A stretch of 64,000 nt of DNA from Monarcha castaneiventris obscurior (taxonomy: Eukaryota; Chordata; Aves; Passeriformes; Monarchidae): assembly GCA_026261815.1 (NCBI GenBank), contig JAMPIT010000856.1:8168001-8232000 (forward strand). The letters run 5' to 3'. Position 1 is the first letter of the stretch. The number at the start of each line of letters is the position of its first letter. Shown in pieces: positions 22,501 through 33,929 of the stretch. The position numbers were made by a program, and so were the translations under genes. The notes under the pieces were generated by a model that saw nothing but the letters and a program-made list of their open reading frames with translations, had not been told where the DNA came from and made no database searches.

Positions 22501-23130
22501 GTGACCCCAGTGTGGCACAGCCCTGTCCCCACGGAGCCGGAATGAAATTCCCTTTGGGAAGGTTTTAAGGGAACTCCAGCCTTGCCTTATTTCCAGCCTT
22601 CACGGGCATGAGGTTGGATTTAGGGCTCTGAAGGCAAATTCCTAAACATGAACTGACCAAGGGCTCCAAGCTCCCTTTTTGGGGCTGGGAAGAGGGAATT
22701 CGACATCAATTCCTGACTGCTCCATGAGGGAAAAGATGCTCCAGAGACAACGATGCCGTGACCTCACTGCTGCCCTGCTCCTCCTCGGACGCCCTGCAGA
22801 GGCTCCACACGGATTTTTGGGAGTTCACCACATGAACACGGTGAGGGGAACCTGCACAGGGCTCTGGGATCCAGGGAGACCCGGTCCAGCCCCGGATCCA
22901 TCCCCTCTCCAGCTGAGCTAGGGCCGTGTCGTTGCCAGTCCATTTTCTGCGTGTTCCAGGCAGGAATTTGGGATGGCAGCAGGCTGAGCCTTGGGGAGGG
23001 GAAGCCGTTTCCCAAATGAGTCAGCAGGAGCTAAAAATAATCCCCCTGGAGATAAACCCAAACCACAGCAAATGGTGCTCATTCCATGGTGCTTCGTTCT
23101 CCTGACACCCTGCATCCCCAGCCTGCTGAG
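19581..23130. other. gene-free DNA downstream of SOX8
   Basis: No exon is seen. AT-richer, possibly conserved sub-blocks lie at about 19,960-20,080, 20,560-20,740 and 21,980-22,190. The last holds a 9-bp palindrome AAAAAGTGT-T-ACACTTTTT at 22,100-22,118. CR1 pieces lie at 21,040-21,325. The rest is ordinary mixed sequence. Confidence 0.5.
21040..21325 (-). mobile_element. CR1 LINE fragments (antisense, two pieces)
   Basis: Plus strand reads TTGGAGTTGGGAGGGATCCAC (about 21,059) and TCCTGGAATGGTTTGACTTG with CTTGGACACTTCCAGGG (about 21,193-21,315). These appear to be two different CR1 3' ends. Confidence 0.7.
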
Positions 23131-23225
23131 ATGGGATGGGATGGGATGGGATGGGATGGGATGGGATGGGATGGGATGGGATGGGATGGGATGGGGATGG
23201 GGATGGGATGGGGATGGGGTGGGAT
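23131..23225 (+). repeat. (GGGAT)n microsatellite
   Basis: Nearly perfect pentamers for about 65 bp, then GGGGAT variants. G-runs of three or more every five bases on the plus strand give it strong G-quadruplex potential. Confidence 0.95.
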
Positions 23226-23957
23226 GCAGGGGATGCTGCCTGATGGGATTTTGGGAATGGCAGCCCCCCAGGCAGCACGGGTGGCTCAGGATGGGTGTGA
23301 GGCCGCGGCATTCCTGTCGCAGAGTATCTGCAGAGGTTCCAGCTGCATGAGGCCGGAGCGAGGGAGGTGGGAAGGGAGTTTCTTATATTCCAGAAAATAT
23401 TATTATATTCCATAAAACCACGCTGTTTGCATGGGAAAACTCAGTTTGAACAGAGCTCAGACACCAAACCTACCCCCGGCTCCTGCTGCGGCCGAGCACC
23501 GCAGTGGGACGGGACACTGCTGCCACCAGCCTGGGGGCTTTTTCCCAGAAATAGTTTGGATAAAGGGGGTGGGTGCTGCTGAAATCTTGGCTCTGCCCTT
23601 CCCAGGCTTGAAAGAGCTGCCAGCATCGCCGCTGACCCCTATTAAGCCTCTCCCATATGGCCCCGGAGCTCAGGCAGGCACAGTGTGGCACTGGCTTAAC
23701 TGCAGGCTGGGGGCTGACCTGATTTAGGGAAGCCCGGGTTAAAAAAAGCCAGTTGGACGCACTGGGTCGGGTTTAAAAGCCCTTTCTTTGGGCTGGGTGA
23801 AAACCAAAGCTGCTCCTAATCCAGAGTAAGAGGGGGTCCCTCTGTGCCTCGAACCTGCTCTGGGGCTGGGCTGGGTTGGGGAAAGTGAGGCAAAGGCACT
23901 GTTGGAGTGGGAAGGGAGGTCCAGGAGGGATGTGGAGCCTCACACCTGTCCCAGCAT
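23226..23957. other. gene-free spacer between the two (GGGAT)n arrays
   Basis: Mixed unique sequence. An AT-richer stretch at 23,640-23,780 (CCTATTAAGCC, GGTTAAAAAAAGCC, GGGTTTAAAAGCCC) looks possibly conserved. No gene is seen. Confidence 0.45.
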
Positions 23958-24265
23958 GGCACCTCACACCCATCCCAGCACCTCACATCCATCCCAGCAC
24001 CTCACACCCATCCCAGCACCTCACACCCATCCCATCCCAGCACCTCACACCCGTCCCAGCACCTCACATCCATCCCATCCCATCCCATCCCATCCCATCC
24101 CATCCCATCCCATCCCATCCCATCCCATCCCATCCCATCCCATCCCATCCCATCCCACCCATCCCAGCCCATCCCATCCCATCCCATCCCATCCCATCCC
24201 ATCCCATCCCATCCCATCCCATCCCATCCCATCCCATCCCATCCCATCCCATCCCATCCCATCCC
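23958..24265 (-). repeat. minisatellite passing into a (CCATC)n microsatellite
   Basis: About six copies of a 19-20 bp unit (CATCCCAGCACCTCACACC-like, 23,958-24,068) lead into about 200 bp of CATCC pentamers (24,069-24,265) with one interruption near 24,157-24,170. It is the same pentamer as at 23,131 but in the opposite orientation, so the G-rich strand is minus. Confidence 0.95.
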
Positions 24266-24479
24266 TCTCTCTGCCACGCTGTCCCTGTGTTTGTTTGTGG
24301 CTGTGTGCTCGGGCAATATTGAGGCTGTCAGAGTGACATTAAAACATTTACCCGAAACACCTCTGCCTGCCTCTCTCCTCCCCTCTCTCATCGCCCTCCT
24401 CCTCTTTTCCTTGCTGTTTTTTTTCCCCCCGGTGCGTGTCGAAATTCCCAGGGCAGGGCTGCAGGCCCTCGCCCAGGAA

Positions 24480-24935
24480 AGGGTTAAACATTTGGAAAGG
24501 TCTTGTTTGAGGTAGAGTGAATTTTAACCACCACACACATAACGAATGCGCAGCAGCCTGAATTGCTGGTGAGGAGCCAAGAGCACAAGAGAGGAGCTGC
24601 TGAATTTTAATGATTCATTATTGCATGGAAGGCCTTTGTCTTCCTTTATCCGGTGCACAATAAAAGAATTAATTGGACAGAAAATGGCAGGGCAAAGAAC
24701 TGACAAGTCATTAAGGGGCTCTGAATGGCTGATTAGGTGCACATTGGGGGTGGAATTTCAACTGCACTGTTGCAGCAAGGGCTCCGGAATAATAATGGCA
24801 TGGCACAGTTTATATTTTGTATGCAGTACCAGAAAGGCCTTTCTGTCGGCATTGTGGGGCTATTTATTCTGCTGTCTATTTAGCCATTGTTGGCATTGTG
24901 CTGCCAATAAGAATGCGCAAACAAAGTTGGGATTT
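24480..24935. promoter_or_regulatory. strong candidate conserved enhancer with clustered SOX motifs
   Basis: A 450-bp AT-rich, non-repetitive block between repeat arrays and a T-tract. SOX-type cores: CCTTTGT 24,633, ACAATA 24,657, CATTGTG 24,850, CATTGT 24,885, CATTGTG 24,894 and ACAAAG 24,921. Homeodomain-like words include TTTAATGATTCATTATTGCAT and GAATTAATTGG. It lies about 5-7 kb beyond the SOX8 3' end. Autoregulation of SOX8 by SoxE factors is an attractive but untested inference. Confidence 0.42.
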
Positions 24936-25115
24936 TTTTTTCTTTTCTTTTTTTTTCTTTTTTTTTTTTTCTCTTTTTTTTTTTTTTAGGGGGAGTTGCT
25001 GCTGCTGCTGGTAGTGTGTGTGTGGGGGGGAGTTGGATTTCAACTTCCCGCCGGCAAAATAATTGGGGAAGGAGAATTTCGCTCCGTGCGTGGCTTTATT
25101 AATTTCGCTCTCTCT

Positions 25116-25147
<32 letters not shown>

Positions 25148-25260
25148 TCAGGGCCGGCTGTAAATATTTAGACTTGCCAGAAGGAGCTTCATTTAGCACG
25201 AGGAAAAAAGAAGGAATAAACTTCTCCTGCCTTTTTTTTTTTTTTTTCCCTTCCCTTTTT
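24936..25260. repeat. T-rich tract, (TG)n microsatellite and flanking AT-rich block
   Basis: T-rich tract at 24,936-24,988, (CT)n/(TG)n at 25,107-25,147 and a second T tract at 25,232-25,263. Between the tracts, GGCAAAATAATTGGGG and CTGTAAATATTTAGAC stretches look like a continuation of the preceding candidate element. Confidence 0.7.
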
Positions 25261-25263
25261 TTT

Positions 25264-26110
25264 CTCCCCCCCATTCCCAAGGAGCCGCCGGGCCGGGGGA
25301 AGCCTGGCGCAGCTGCCGGAGCCCCCGTGGTGGTGCAAGCCCCGGGCTGGGGCAGCGAGCACTTCCCCAGCCCCACGCCGGGAGGATGCGGCCCAAGGAG
25401 AAGCAGCCAAGTGGAATTATTGGTCGCTAGGAAGTTCCTGGAGCACCTCGCACACGCATCCTCGGGGCGGCTCCTGCCAGAGCCGCGCTGTTGTTGTCGG
25501 TGTCGGGCAGTTGCTGGCGAGTTTTAATAAAACCCACACACACGGGAGGGGGGGAAAAAAGGGAGGAATAAAAAGCCCAGCCCGCTGGGTAGGTGTGATT
25601 TTGATGGATTTCCATGAGGAATGTGCTTGGTTTTTAAAAGGATAACAAATAGGGATCGCAGTTTGCTGGCCGGGCCGGGCGCAGCTGCTCCCAAGTTTTA
25701 GGGGGTGAAAAGGGGGACTTTAATGAAGATCCAGGTTTTTTTTTTCCTTGCAGACGATTCATCCCATCCTGCTGGCAGTGGGAAGCTGTCCCCTTCTCGT
25801 AGCCAAGGGATTCTCACTCCGTGGGTTTTTGATTTTGCTCCGAGCTGGTGGAAGGTGACGCCGTTCCTGCCGAGCTCCTTCCTGGGAAGCTCCTGACCTC
25901 GCTGGGTTTGATATCCAGAGGTGCCTCCTCTTCATCCCAAATCCCTGGCAGCGAATATCCCGTGCCTGGGGGCGGGAGCTGGGCTCCCACCGGCCAGCCC
26001 TGGGGGAATTCCCGATTTCCAAGAGGCAGAGCAGCAAAAGCTGCTGGGAGCTGATTGATCTCAGCCAGCTCCTCTGGAGCCTCCCTGGATGCTCCTGCTG
26101 ATGAGCTGGC
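25264..26110. other. gene-free, GC-moderate DNA
   Basis: No exon, RNA gene or known repeat is recognised. A CpG-rich patch at 25,280-25,510 is present, but no promoter is evident. Confidence 0.4.
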
Positions 26111-26458
26111 ATGGACTGGGATGGATTGGGAAGGACTGGGATGGATTGGGAAGGACTGGGGTGGATTGGGATGGATTGGGAAGGACTGGGATGGACTGGG
26201 GTGGATTGGGATGGATTGGGAAGAGCTGGGATGGATTGGGATGGATTGGGAAGGACTGGGACGGACTGGGACGGATTGGGATGGACTGGGATGGACTAGG
26301 ATGGATTGGGATGGGTTGGGATGGATTGGGATGGATTGGGATGGACTGGGATGGACTGGGACGGATTGGGATGGACTGGGATGGACTGGGATGGATTGGG
26401 ATGGGTTGGCATGGGTTGGGATGGATTGGGGAGGACTGGGAAGGACTGGGATGGATTC
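26111..26458 (+). repeat. 10-bp minisatellite (xxGGAYTGGG)n
   Basis: About 34 copies of a decamer such as ATGGATTGGG, AAGGACTGGG or ATGGACTGGG, with clear variant mixing. The period is not a multiple of three, so long frames on both strands (periodic W/G/D or S/P/I residues) arise without coding function. Confidence 0.95.
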
Positions 26459-27185
26459 CAGCTCTGCCTCCACATCCCAGTCCATTCCCCATCCCCATCC
26501 TTCCCCTCCGTCCCCCAGAACGCAGCTCAGGGGGGTTTAGCCCCCTCACACCCCTCACAAAACGATCCCAGCTGGAGGACACAGGGAGAGCTCCATTTGC
26601 TCCTCCTCCTTCTCTGATCCCAAATTTTCCTGGCTGGGACAGCTGGGAACAGAGGGAATCTCATCCCCACGTGATGTCATTGGGGTGATGGCTTTAAATG
26701 AATAAAAATCAATTTAGATTTAGAAAAATAAGAAATATTTTTTTGTAATGAGGGAGGCACAGGTTCCCAGAGCCGTGGATGCTCCATCCCTGGAATTGTC
26801 CAACGATGGGGCTTGGAGCAGCTTGGGATAGTGGGAGCTGTCCCTGGCTCTTTCCCACACTTCTCCTGTGTTTAATTTCCCCTTGGAAGCTGCAGGATAA
26901 CAAGGGGTTAACAATATCTGCATAAATCGGAAAACAGGAGCGGGATTTGGGTGTCAGGGAGATGGATGAGCTGCAACCCGAAACTTTTTTGGGAAGAGAA
27001 GGGAAAAGCAAACTGGGGCTGGTCCCAAAAATGCCCACTCCCAGTAGGACACAGCAATAACAGGGAAATAAAATGTTTCGCAAATAAAATATTCATTGGA
27101 ATGAAAATATTTCAATGAAAGGCTGCAATAATATTTGCAGACTCTTCACTCAGAGAGGGGAGGGATGCGTGGCGAACACAAATTA
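26459..27185. other. gene-free DNA
   Basis: Nothing definite. A weak resemblance to CR1 antisense words occurs at about 26,765-26,850 (GCTTGGAGCAGCTTGGGATAG), which would be a sense-strand fragment, but it is too short to call. Confidence 0.4.
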
Positions 27186-27352
27186 GAATGGAATGGAATG
27201 GAAAGGAATGGAATGGAAAGGAATGGAATGGAATGGAAAGGAATAGAATAGAATAGAATAGAATAGAATAGAATAGAATAGAATAGAATAGAATAGAATA
27301 CAATTACATTACATTACATTACATTACATTACATTACATTACATTACATAAT
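27186..27352 (+). repeat. three successive pentanucleotide arrays
   Basis: (GGAAT)n mixed with GGAAAG units to about 27,242, then (AGAAT)n to about 27,300, then (ACATT)n to about 27,350. Confidence 0.95.
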
Positions 27353-27439
27353 AAAATAAAAAGAGTTGGGAGGTAACTGGTTCCACTGGAGATTGTTCTT
27401 CCTTCAGCTTCTTAACAGTGGGAAAGGAGAAAAATACTA

Positions 27440-28400
27440 TATATATTTACATCTATCCAGTGCTATTTGTGCTCCTCTATTATATATATATACTTATATA
27501 TTAATTTTTATATATGTTATGTATTTGAATATACTTATATTTTATATATTTGTATGTATTTATCTATCTAGTGCCGTTTGAGCTTCTCTATGATATATAT
27601 TTATATATTAATTTTTATATATTTTATGCATTTAATATATTTAGATATATTTTGTATATTTAGATATATTTATTCTATCTAGTGCCATTTTTACTTCTCT
27701 ATTATATATATTTATATATTAATTTAGATTGATTTAATGTATTTATATACACTTGTATTTCATATATATTTAATATATTTAAATATATTTATTCTATCTA
27801 GTGCCATTTGTGCTTCTTTATTATATATATTTATATATTATTTTAGATATATCTAATATATTTTATACATTTATATTTCAATATATTGAATATATTTTTT
27901 ATATATTCAATATATTTTTATATATTTATTCAATCTATCTAGTGCCATTTGTGCACCTCTACTTTAGATATCTATTTATAAATTTATTTTTATTTAGTTT
28001 TTATTTATAGTTCTATAAATATATAGTAATATATATAATATATTAAGTATATATAAAAATACATTCTATAAATATATATATATAAAATATATATAAAATA
28101 TATATTTTTATATATATAGTTTCTATAAATATAGTATATTTATATATACTTATATATTTAATACATTTATATATACTTATATTTGATACATTGAATATAT
28201 TCATGTCTTTTTATAAACGTAGGTATATTTGTATATATTTATTTACACATATTTTCTAAAGTTCTCTATTTTGCATCTATTTATTTATATTTATATATAT
28301 TTATATAGTTTTGCATTTATTTTCTATCTTTTATAAATTATAATTTATTTTATAAATTTCTATCTATTTCTATATCTTTCTCTATATATTTACAGTGCCA
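27440..28400. repeat. AT-rich minisatellite, unit about 111 bp or more
   Basis: A marker word close to CTATCTAGTGCCATTTGTGC recurs at 27,453, 27,564, 27,675, 27,794 and 27,935 (spacings 111, 111, 119, 141) and, without its left half, near 28,391. Between markers lies almost pure TATATA/ATTTAT sequence. The 960-bp block is extremely AT-rich in a GC-rich neighbourhood. Confidence 0.9.
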
Positions 28401-31267
28401 TTTGTGCTCCTCCGCTCTTGGAACGGGCAGATGGAAAAGCTTTTCCTACAAATCCCTCGTTTTCCCAAGCAGGAGAATCCAAGGAGCTCCTGCTGGGACC
28501 TCTCCGGGCACTCCAGGTTCCTGGGGATCCCTCCAAGGCCACCTCAATCCCAGAGGATCTCCTGGCTTTGGGAGCCTCTCCTGCTCCCCATGCAGAGACG
28601 GGAATAAAAAACTGGACAAAATTCCGGCAGAAATCCAGATCCTCCCAACATTTGTGCGAAATCAGCTCGGCAGAGGAGGAGCTTGGAGAGAAATCCCTCG
28701 GAACGCAGTCAGGTGAGGCTCCGGAGCCAGATCCCGAGCATCCCTCGGGAGCTGAGTGTCCAACCCTGGAGCAGCCGGCTGGGATCCAGCCTGGGGATGG
28801 GACAGAGCAACAGCAAAACCTCTCCAAAGCGCTTCCCGAAATTCCCAGCTGGAAGCGAGTTCGTTTGTTGGAATGGAAATAACTCCACAAAACATGCGAG
28901 TGGGAGATGTTTGTGTTCTGTTTCTGGGAAGGCAGGAAAGATCCGCTGAAACCCCCCAGGAGAAAAACGGGATTGAAACAATCGGCCCCGAACCGGGAAG
29001 ATTTTCAGTTCTGCCTGGGAGAGAGAGAGGGAAGTTGGAAATGTCTGCACTGGTTTGTGAGCAGTAAATCCTGATTTTTGGGTCTTCCCAGGGATGAATT
29101 TCTAAATCTTTGGGAAAGTGCACTCAAGGAAAGGCATTGGCACGGCCTGAAGTGACCTCGGTACTTTGGATGGCGAAGGAACCTGGCCAGGGCTGTCCTG
29201 CAGGAAGGAAGGACGGGCCTGGGGGAGCAGCTGGAGCTTCCTTAGGGAATGACGGGCAGAGTTTGGGAACGGAACAAGCGGATCCCAAACTGGTGACGTG
29301 TCCTCATCCCGCCCTCAGGACACCCCAGCTTTCCTGGGAATTGCCATGGCAGGGGCTGAGCCCTGGGGTGCTCCCCCATCCCCACCTCCCGTGGGCTCCC
29401 AGCCCAATCAGGACATGGATTTCCAGCCCTAAATGGCTCCGATGGCATCTTTTGGATTTTGCCTTTTCCCTAATTACAGGGATTTGTTTTTATTACCACC
29501 ATGGGCTTGTTCCAAACCCAGCCGGCTCAGGGAAAGCTTCCACAGGCTATTGGATCTGAGCTCTTGGATCAGGCCGAGGCACTCGGGGGAGCTTTTCCTA
29601 TAACAAATTATCCATTATTTGCTGGTTCTTATTCAATTATCAACCAGAAGCTGCAGTTATTTCCCTTCCACGTGCCTTGGGATCGAGAAGACTCCCAGTG
29701 CCTGCAGGAGGATCCCACCCCACTCCCGAGCCCACAAACTGGGAACAGTCGGATCCGTGGTGCCGTATCCCGGGTTGTTTGGAGCCAAATATCGCTGACA
29801 TCGGACACAAGGAGGTGGATTTTGGCCAAGGTTTCTCCAGCCCAGCCACCCCTGTGAGCTCAGAGCACCTCTGTGTCCAACACCTGCTCCAGCTTTTTTG
29901 GGAAAAAGCCCTGGAATGGCCTCGCATCTCAGCTGGCCTTGGGACCTCGGAGGGGTTTGAGGCATCTCTGCTCTGTGGGCTGAGCTTCAGCTCTCTCAGG
30001 GAGTTTTGGAAAAGCGGGAAATTGATGCTTTTGACCCTCTTGAGGACGGTAGAAAATGAAGATTTTTTTTGTGTTCTCCTCCTCAGGGTGTTTTTCCTGG
30101 TCTGAGGCACGTCCCACGCAGCAGAGGATCCCACGGAGCAGCAGGGATGAGGTGGGGGAAGCAGAAATGTTTTAATTCCTTTAACACCACTGAGCTTTGC
30201 CATGGATTTCACTGGAAAGGGGCTTTGCCTCTGCCTTAATGCTGCTCTTGGTGTGTCTCATCCGACATGGGATCACCCACGGGAATGCTCCTTTCTCCCC
30301 AGTCCTAAACCATTGGAGGAACAGTTTCCTCATGGATTCCCTGTTGCGATGGAGCGTTTGGAGACAATAATTCCCACAGCTCTGCCTCCCTCATGGGATA
30401 TCCGATGGTGCTGACTCTGATCTGAGTCGGGATGTGAGAGGTGCGACGTGACCTGCTGCTTCCCAGACTGGTGGCAAGGGAATGCCACCCATTTTCCCCC
30501 ACTGAAAATCAGGAATTTCAGTGCTGGATCACTGTCTGGATCCAATGCTTGGCTCTCCTCCTGAGGATTGCAGCAATAAGCACGTCCTGGAGGAAAATCT
30601 TCCCCCTGGGGACACCTGTCCCTCCCTTGGAAATGGGAGCTGGTGCCATTTCTGGAGGTGTAGAGCTCTCTAGCAGCAGTTAATATATGCATACTTCGCG
30701 TTCCCTCATTACCATTTCAGTTGGCTCGTTTACATAATAACACAGAACAGAAGACCATTTGCATAAAATTAAAAAAAAAGAAGAAAAAAAAAAATCAAAT
30801 AACTGAGCGTTGCTTTCATTTGGAGAAGGAGCCTGTGAAGTTATTTATATCCCCCAAGTCCCGAGGAGCCGGATCCCCGGCAGGGAACCGTGCTTTCCAC
30901 ACAAAATGGGACTTGACCACTTCAATTTATTCATGGAATATCAGCTCCCTCCGTGAAGGAGGGGTTTTTTCCAGCAGCTGACAGGAAATCCCCTCCCAGC
31001 TGCAGCGGGAGCAGCCCCACTCGGAGCCAGACAAAAGTCAAATCCCCCGGCTCGGCTCCGCACCTGAGGGGCTGGGAATGAGGGCTCTGCTCCTTGGAGA
31101 CGCTTGGCGTGCTGGAAAAATGCTGTGGAAAAGCGCTGTTCCCTTCCAGCACTTGTGCCTGATGGTCAGAACCCGATCCGGGGGGGTTGCACCCTTCCCA
31201 TCCCACATCCAGCACCGAGAGCCCGAGGAAAGCTCCTCGCAGGCTTCCCGGATTTCCTGTCATGTCC
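28401..31267. other. gene-free DNA with one octamer-bearing AT-rich island
   Basis: Mostly unremarkable, moderately GC-rich sequence without recognised exons. The block 30,670-30,880 is AT-rich and non-repetitive apart from an A-rich run, and is annotated separately. Confidence 0.45.
30670..30880. promoter_or_regulatory. candidate regulatory element with octamer motif
   Basis: Contains the reverse octamer ATTTGCAT at 30,757-30,764, TTAATATATGCATAC and TTTACATAATAAC words, and an A-rich run at 30,768-30,795. Conserved-element character is inferred from composition only. Confidence 0.25.
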
Positions 31268-31385
31268 TGATGGAATCACGGGATCGTTGAGGCTGGAAAA
31301 CACCTCCAAGGCCATCGAGTCCAACCTTTGATCCATCACCACAGTGCTAACCAAACCACAGCGCTGAGTGCCACGTGCCAGAAGG
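31268..31385 (-). mobile_element. CR1 LINE fragment (antisense)
   Basis: Plus strand reads GATGGAATCACGGGATCGTT and GCCATCGAGTCCAACC, with CACCACAGTGCTAACC downstream, as in antisense CR1 3' sequence. Confidence 0.75.
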
Positions 31386-33929
31386 AATTATCCCGATTTC
31401 CGTGGGCAAATATTCCCATGGAATGGGATGGCTCCACACTGCAGGTGGTGGGACCAGAACCATTTGGGTTTGCAGCCAGCGGAATCTCCGCCAGCAGGAT
31501 ACACACGGACAGGGAGAGCCGTGTGCCCGTTCCCAGCAGGGACAAACCTGGAAGTGTGGATTCCATGAGGGAATTCCGTGAGGGAATTCCGTGAGCAGTG
31601 GAATCGGGGCTGATTTGGTATTCCAGGCATGTGCAGAGGGCCGGGATTTGCATGAGAAAGGTTTGGTGGGAGAAATCTCAGGCCAAATCCTCCTTTCATT
31701 TCCAAGTCTCCAAACTCGCAGCATCTTCATGGACACCGGGAATGTGACTTGGGATTGCAGAGGGGTCATGAGAGCTGAGCCTGGCCCAGGAGCATCCAAA
31801 GCCTATGGAGAGATTTATTCCAGCAGCTCCTGCTGAAACCATCACTGCAATTAAACCCCAACCCCTGTAACGAACTGGCCTCCACGTTTTTTCCCCCACT
31901 GCAAAATCCTCCTGGAGATTTTTGGGATGGGCAGTGCCACACTTGGAAATTTCTTGGAGCGCAGATGGAAGCTTGGAAACGTGACCCGGAGCTGCCTCCC
32001 CTCTCTGTTTTTCGGGATCCAGGTGCATGGGGACAACGGGACAATGTTTTTGCTGGGAATTCCCTGTCCCTCAGCATGGTGCTCCCAAGAAAAAGGGGAG
32101 CACAAGGGCTGCCCTGGGACCCCTGGGAATGCCAAAAAGAATGGGAATTGTTGGCCATGGGTGTGGTGGGGCCCAGCTCTCTGAGCCTGCCAGGCCTGGA
32201 ATTCTGCCCCCCAATATGCACATAATGATCCTATTCCCCTCTTCCCACCCTTCTCCGCGGCCTCACCAGGGCTGGGGGGGCTCCTCTGCTGCCACAGACA
32301 GACTCCACCTGCCCAGGTGGCTCTGGAGCTGACCCAGGAGAAGCCACATCCGACTGTCCCATGGAAAACCCCTTGGAAAAGCCGAGGTGGGGCATGAGGA
32401 ACTCCCTTCTTCACAAGGAGCCACCTCCTACTGTCCCATGGAAAACCCCCTGGAAGAGCCAGGGTGGGACAGGAGGGAGCTCCTGCATGGTTCCAGTGCA
32501 GCCCCTTCTCCAGAAGGATTGGGGAGGGCAAAACCTCCTTCGTGGAGCTCCCCATCCCAAAAAAACCTTGTGTGCCCACTGGGGACCTCAGCTCGGAGAT
32601 CCTTCACCTCCGTCTCAGTCCAGATCCCAGGGTGGATCCCACCAGGAGCCTGCAGGAGCATGGCCAGGGAATACTCAGGTTGGGCTGGAGCTGATCCTGC
32701 CATCCTGCCTGTCCTCACAGCCTGAGCACAACGTCTGGGGCACAGCTGCTCCCTTTTCCAAGTGCTGCTCCTCCTGCAAGGAGCAGAAAAGCCAGAGCTG
32801 GGATTTGGCTGCTCCATAAAAAGGGAAGTGATGGTTCCTTGAGCCCTGCAAACATTAATCCTGCAGGGACAGCGAGGCCCTGCTGTTTGGGATGTTTCCT
32901 TGTGTTCCTGTGCTGAAGAATCAGAAGGAAAAATCTTTTCCTTCCCCAACTGCACTGGGAAAGAGATTCCCGTGAGTGTCCCTGTGCTGGATGGGCCTTG
33001 TCCAGGTTCCCCCATCCCAGACACAAATGGAGCCGGGGGGAATCCGCAGCAGAATTTCACAGCTCGCTGTTCCAATAAAAGCCTGGAAAACGCAGAGTGG
33101 AACTGAGTTCCCAATGCACTCAGAGTTTGGAACACGTGGATCACGTGTGTGGGAATTGTCCTGGCCTGGAGAGCAGGGGTGAGACCCCAACAGCTCCAAG
33201 GGACCGCTCTGGATCTGCTTGGAGCTGGATCCAGGAAAGGGTGATCCCTTGGAAATGAGGGAACGGGACACTCATCCTGCTGACACCCCAGCCATGCTGC
33301 AGGGAATTCCAAGGCCATTGGGAAGTGCTGTTCCATGACACAGGAAAGGCGCTCTCCCTGCTAATAACGAGAAAAATAATTATGACCACTGTTAATTGCC
33401 AAAAAATAACCCCATTTCCGTGGTTTGTAACTCCCTGTTCAGCAGAGCCTGTGGAGGACTTTGCTTTAGGAAGAAAATGGGATCCTGGCTCAGCCCTGGA
33501 GCATCCCAGAGGGCATTGCCAACCCAATTTTTGGCATTTTATTGCCAAAAGCTGAGGATTTGGCCCAAGCCGGGTGATCCCAGGGCAGAGCCGGGTGCTG
33601 AGCCCAGCTCTGGGAAGCCGCTCCTGCTTTGCAAGGGAAATTCTGGATAAACAATCCTGGTTACCCAGGAAGCCGCCCCTTCCAGCCCGCCTTCCCTCTT
33701 TATTCCCATCACCTGATAAGCCTCATTTGCCGAATTTTTTACTTTCTTCCACGCTCTGGCCTCCCTGTCCCACCTCAAAAAGGGTTTCATTACTGTCAGT
33801 AATATTTCTACTCCGTGTGTTTATCCCGACTGAAGGATCTGTGATTCCTTCACCTCCTCCGGTGACGGGACGAGGAAGGAAAGCACCGGCTGAGGGGCTG
33901 GCTGTGGAGCTGGGGCCTGCCTGGAGTGG
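31386..33929. other. gene-free DNA with a small duplication
   Basis: No gene is recognised. A direct duplication with a 77-bp offset (32,342 and 32,419, around CTGTCCCATGGAAAACCCC) is present. AT-rich, possibly conserved patches lie at 33,340-33,420 and 33,690-33,850; the latter has a perfect palindrome ATTACTG-T-CAGTAAT at 33,789-33,803. Confidence 0.45.

Noticed and set aside
26765..26850. Possible CR1 fragment
   Set aside because: Only a short GCTTGGAGCAGCTTGGGATAG-like word matches; too little to call.
32428..33336. 302-codon minus-strand frame
   Set aside because: Unique sequence but no recognisable domain, biased composition and no splice or promoter context; treated as chance in GC-rich DNA.
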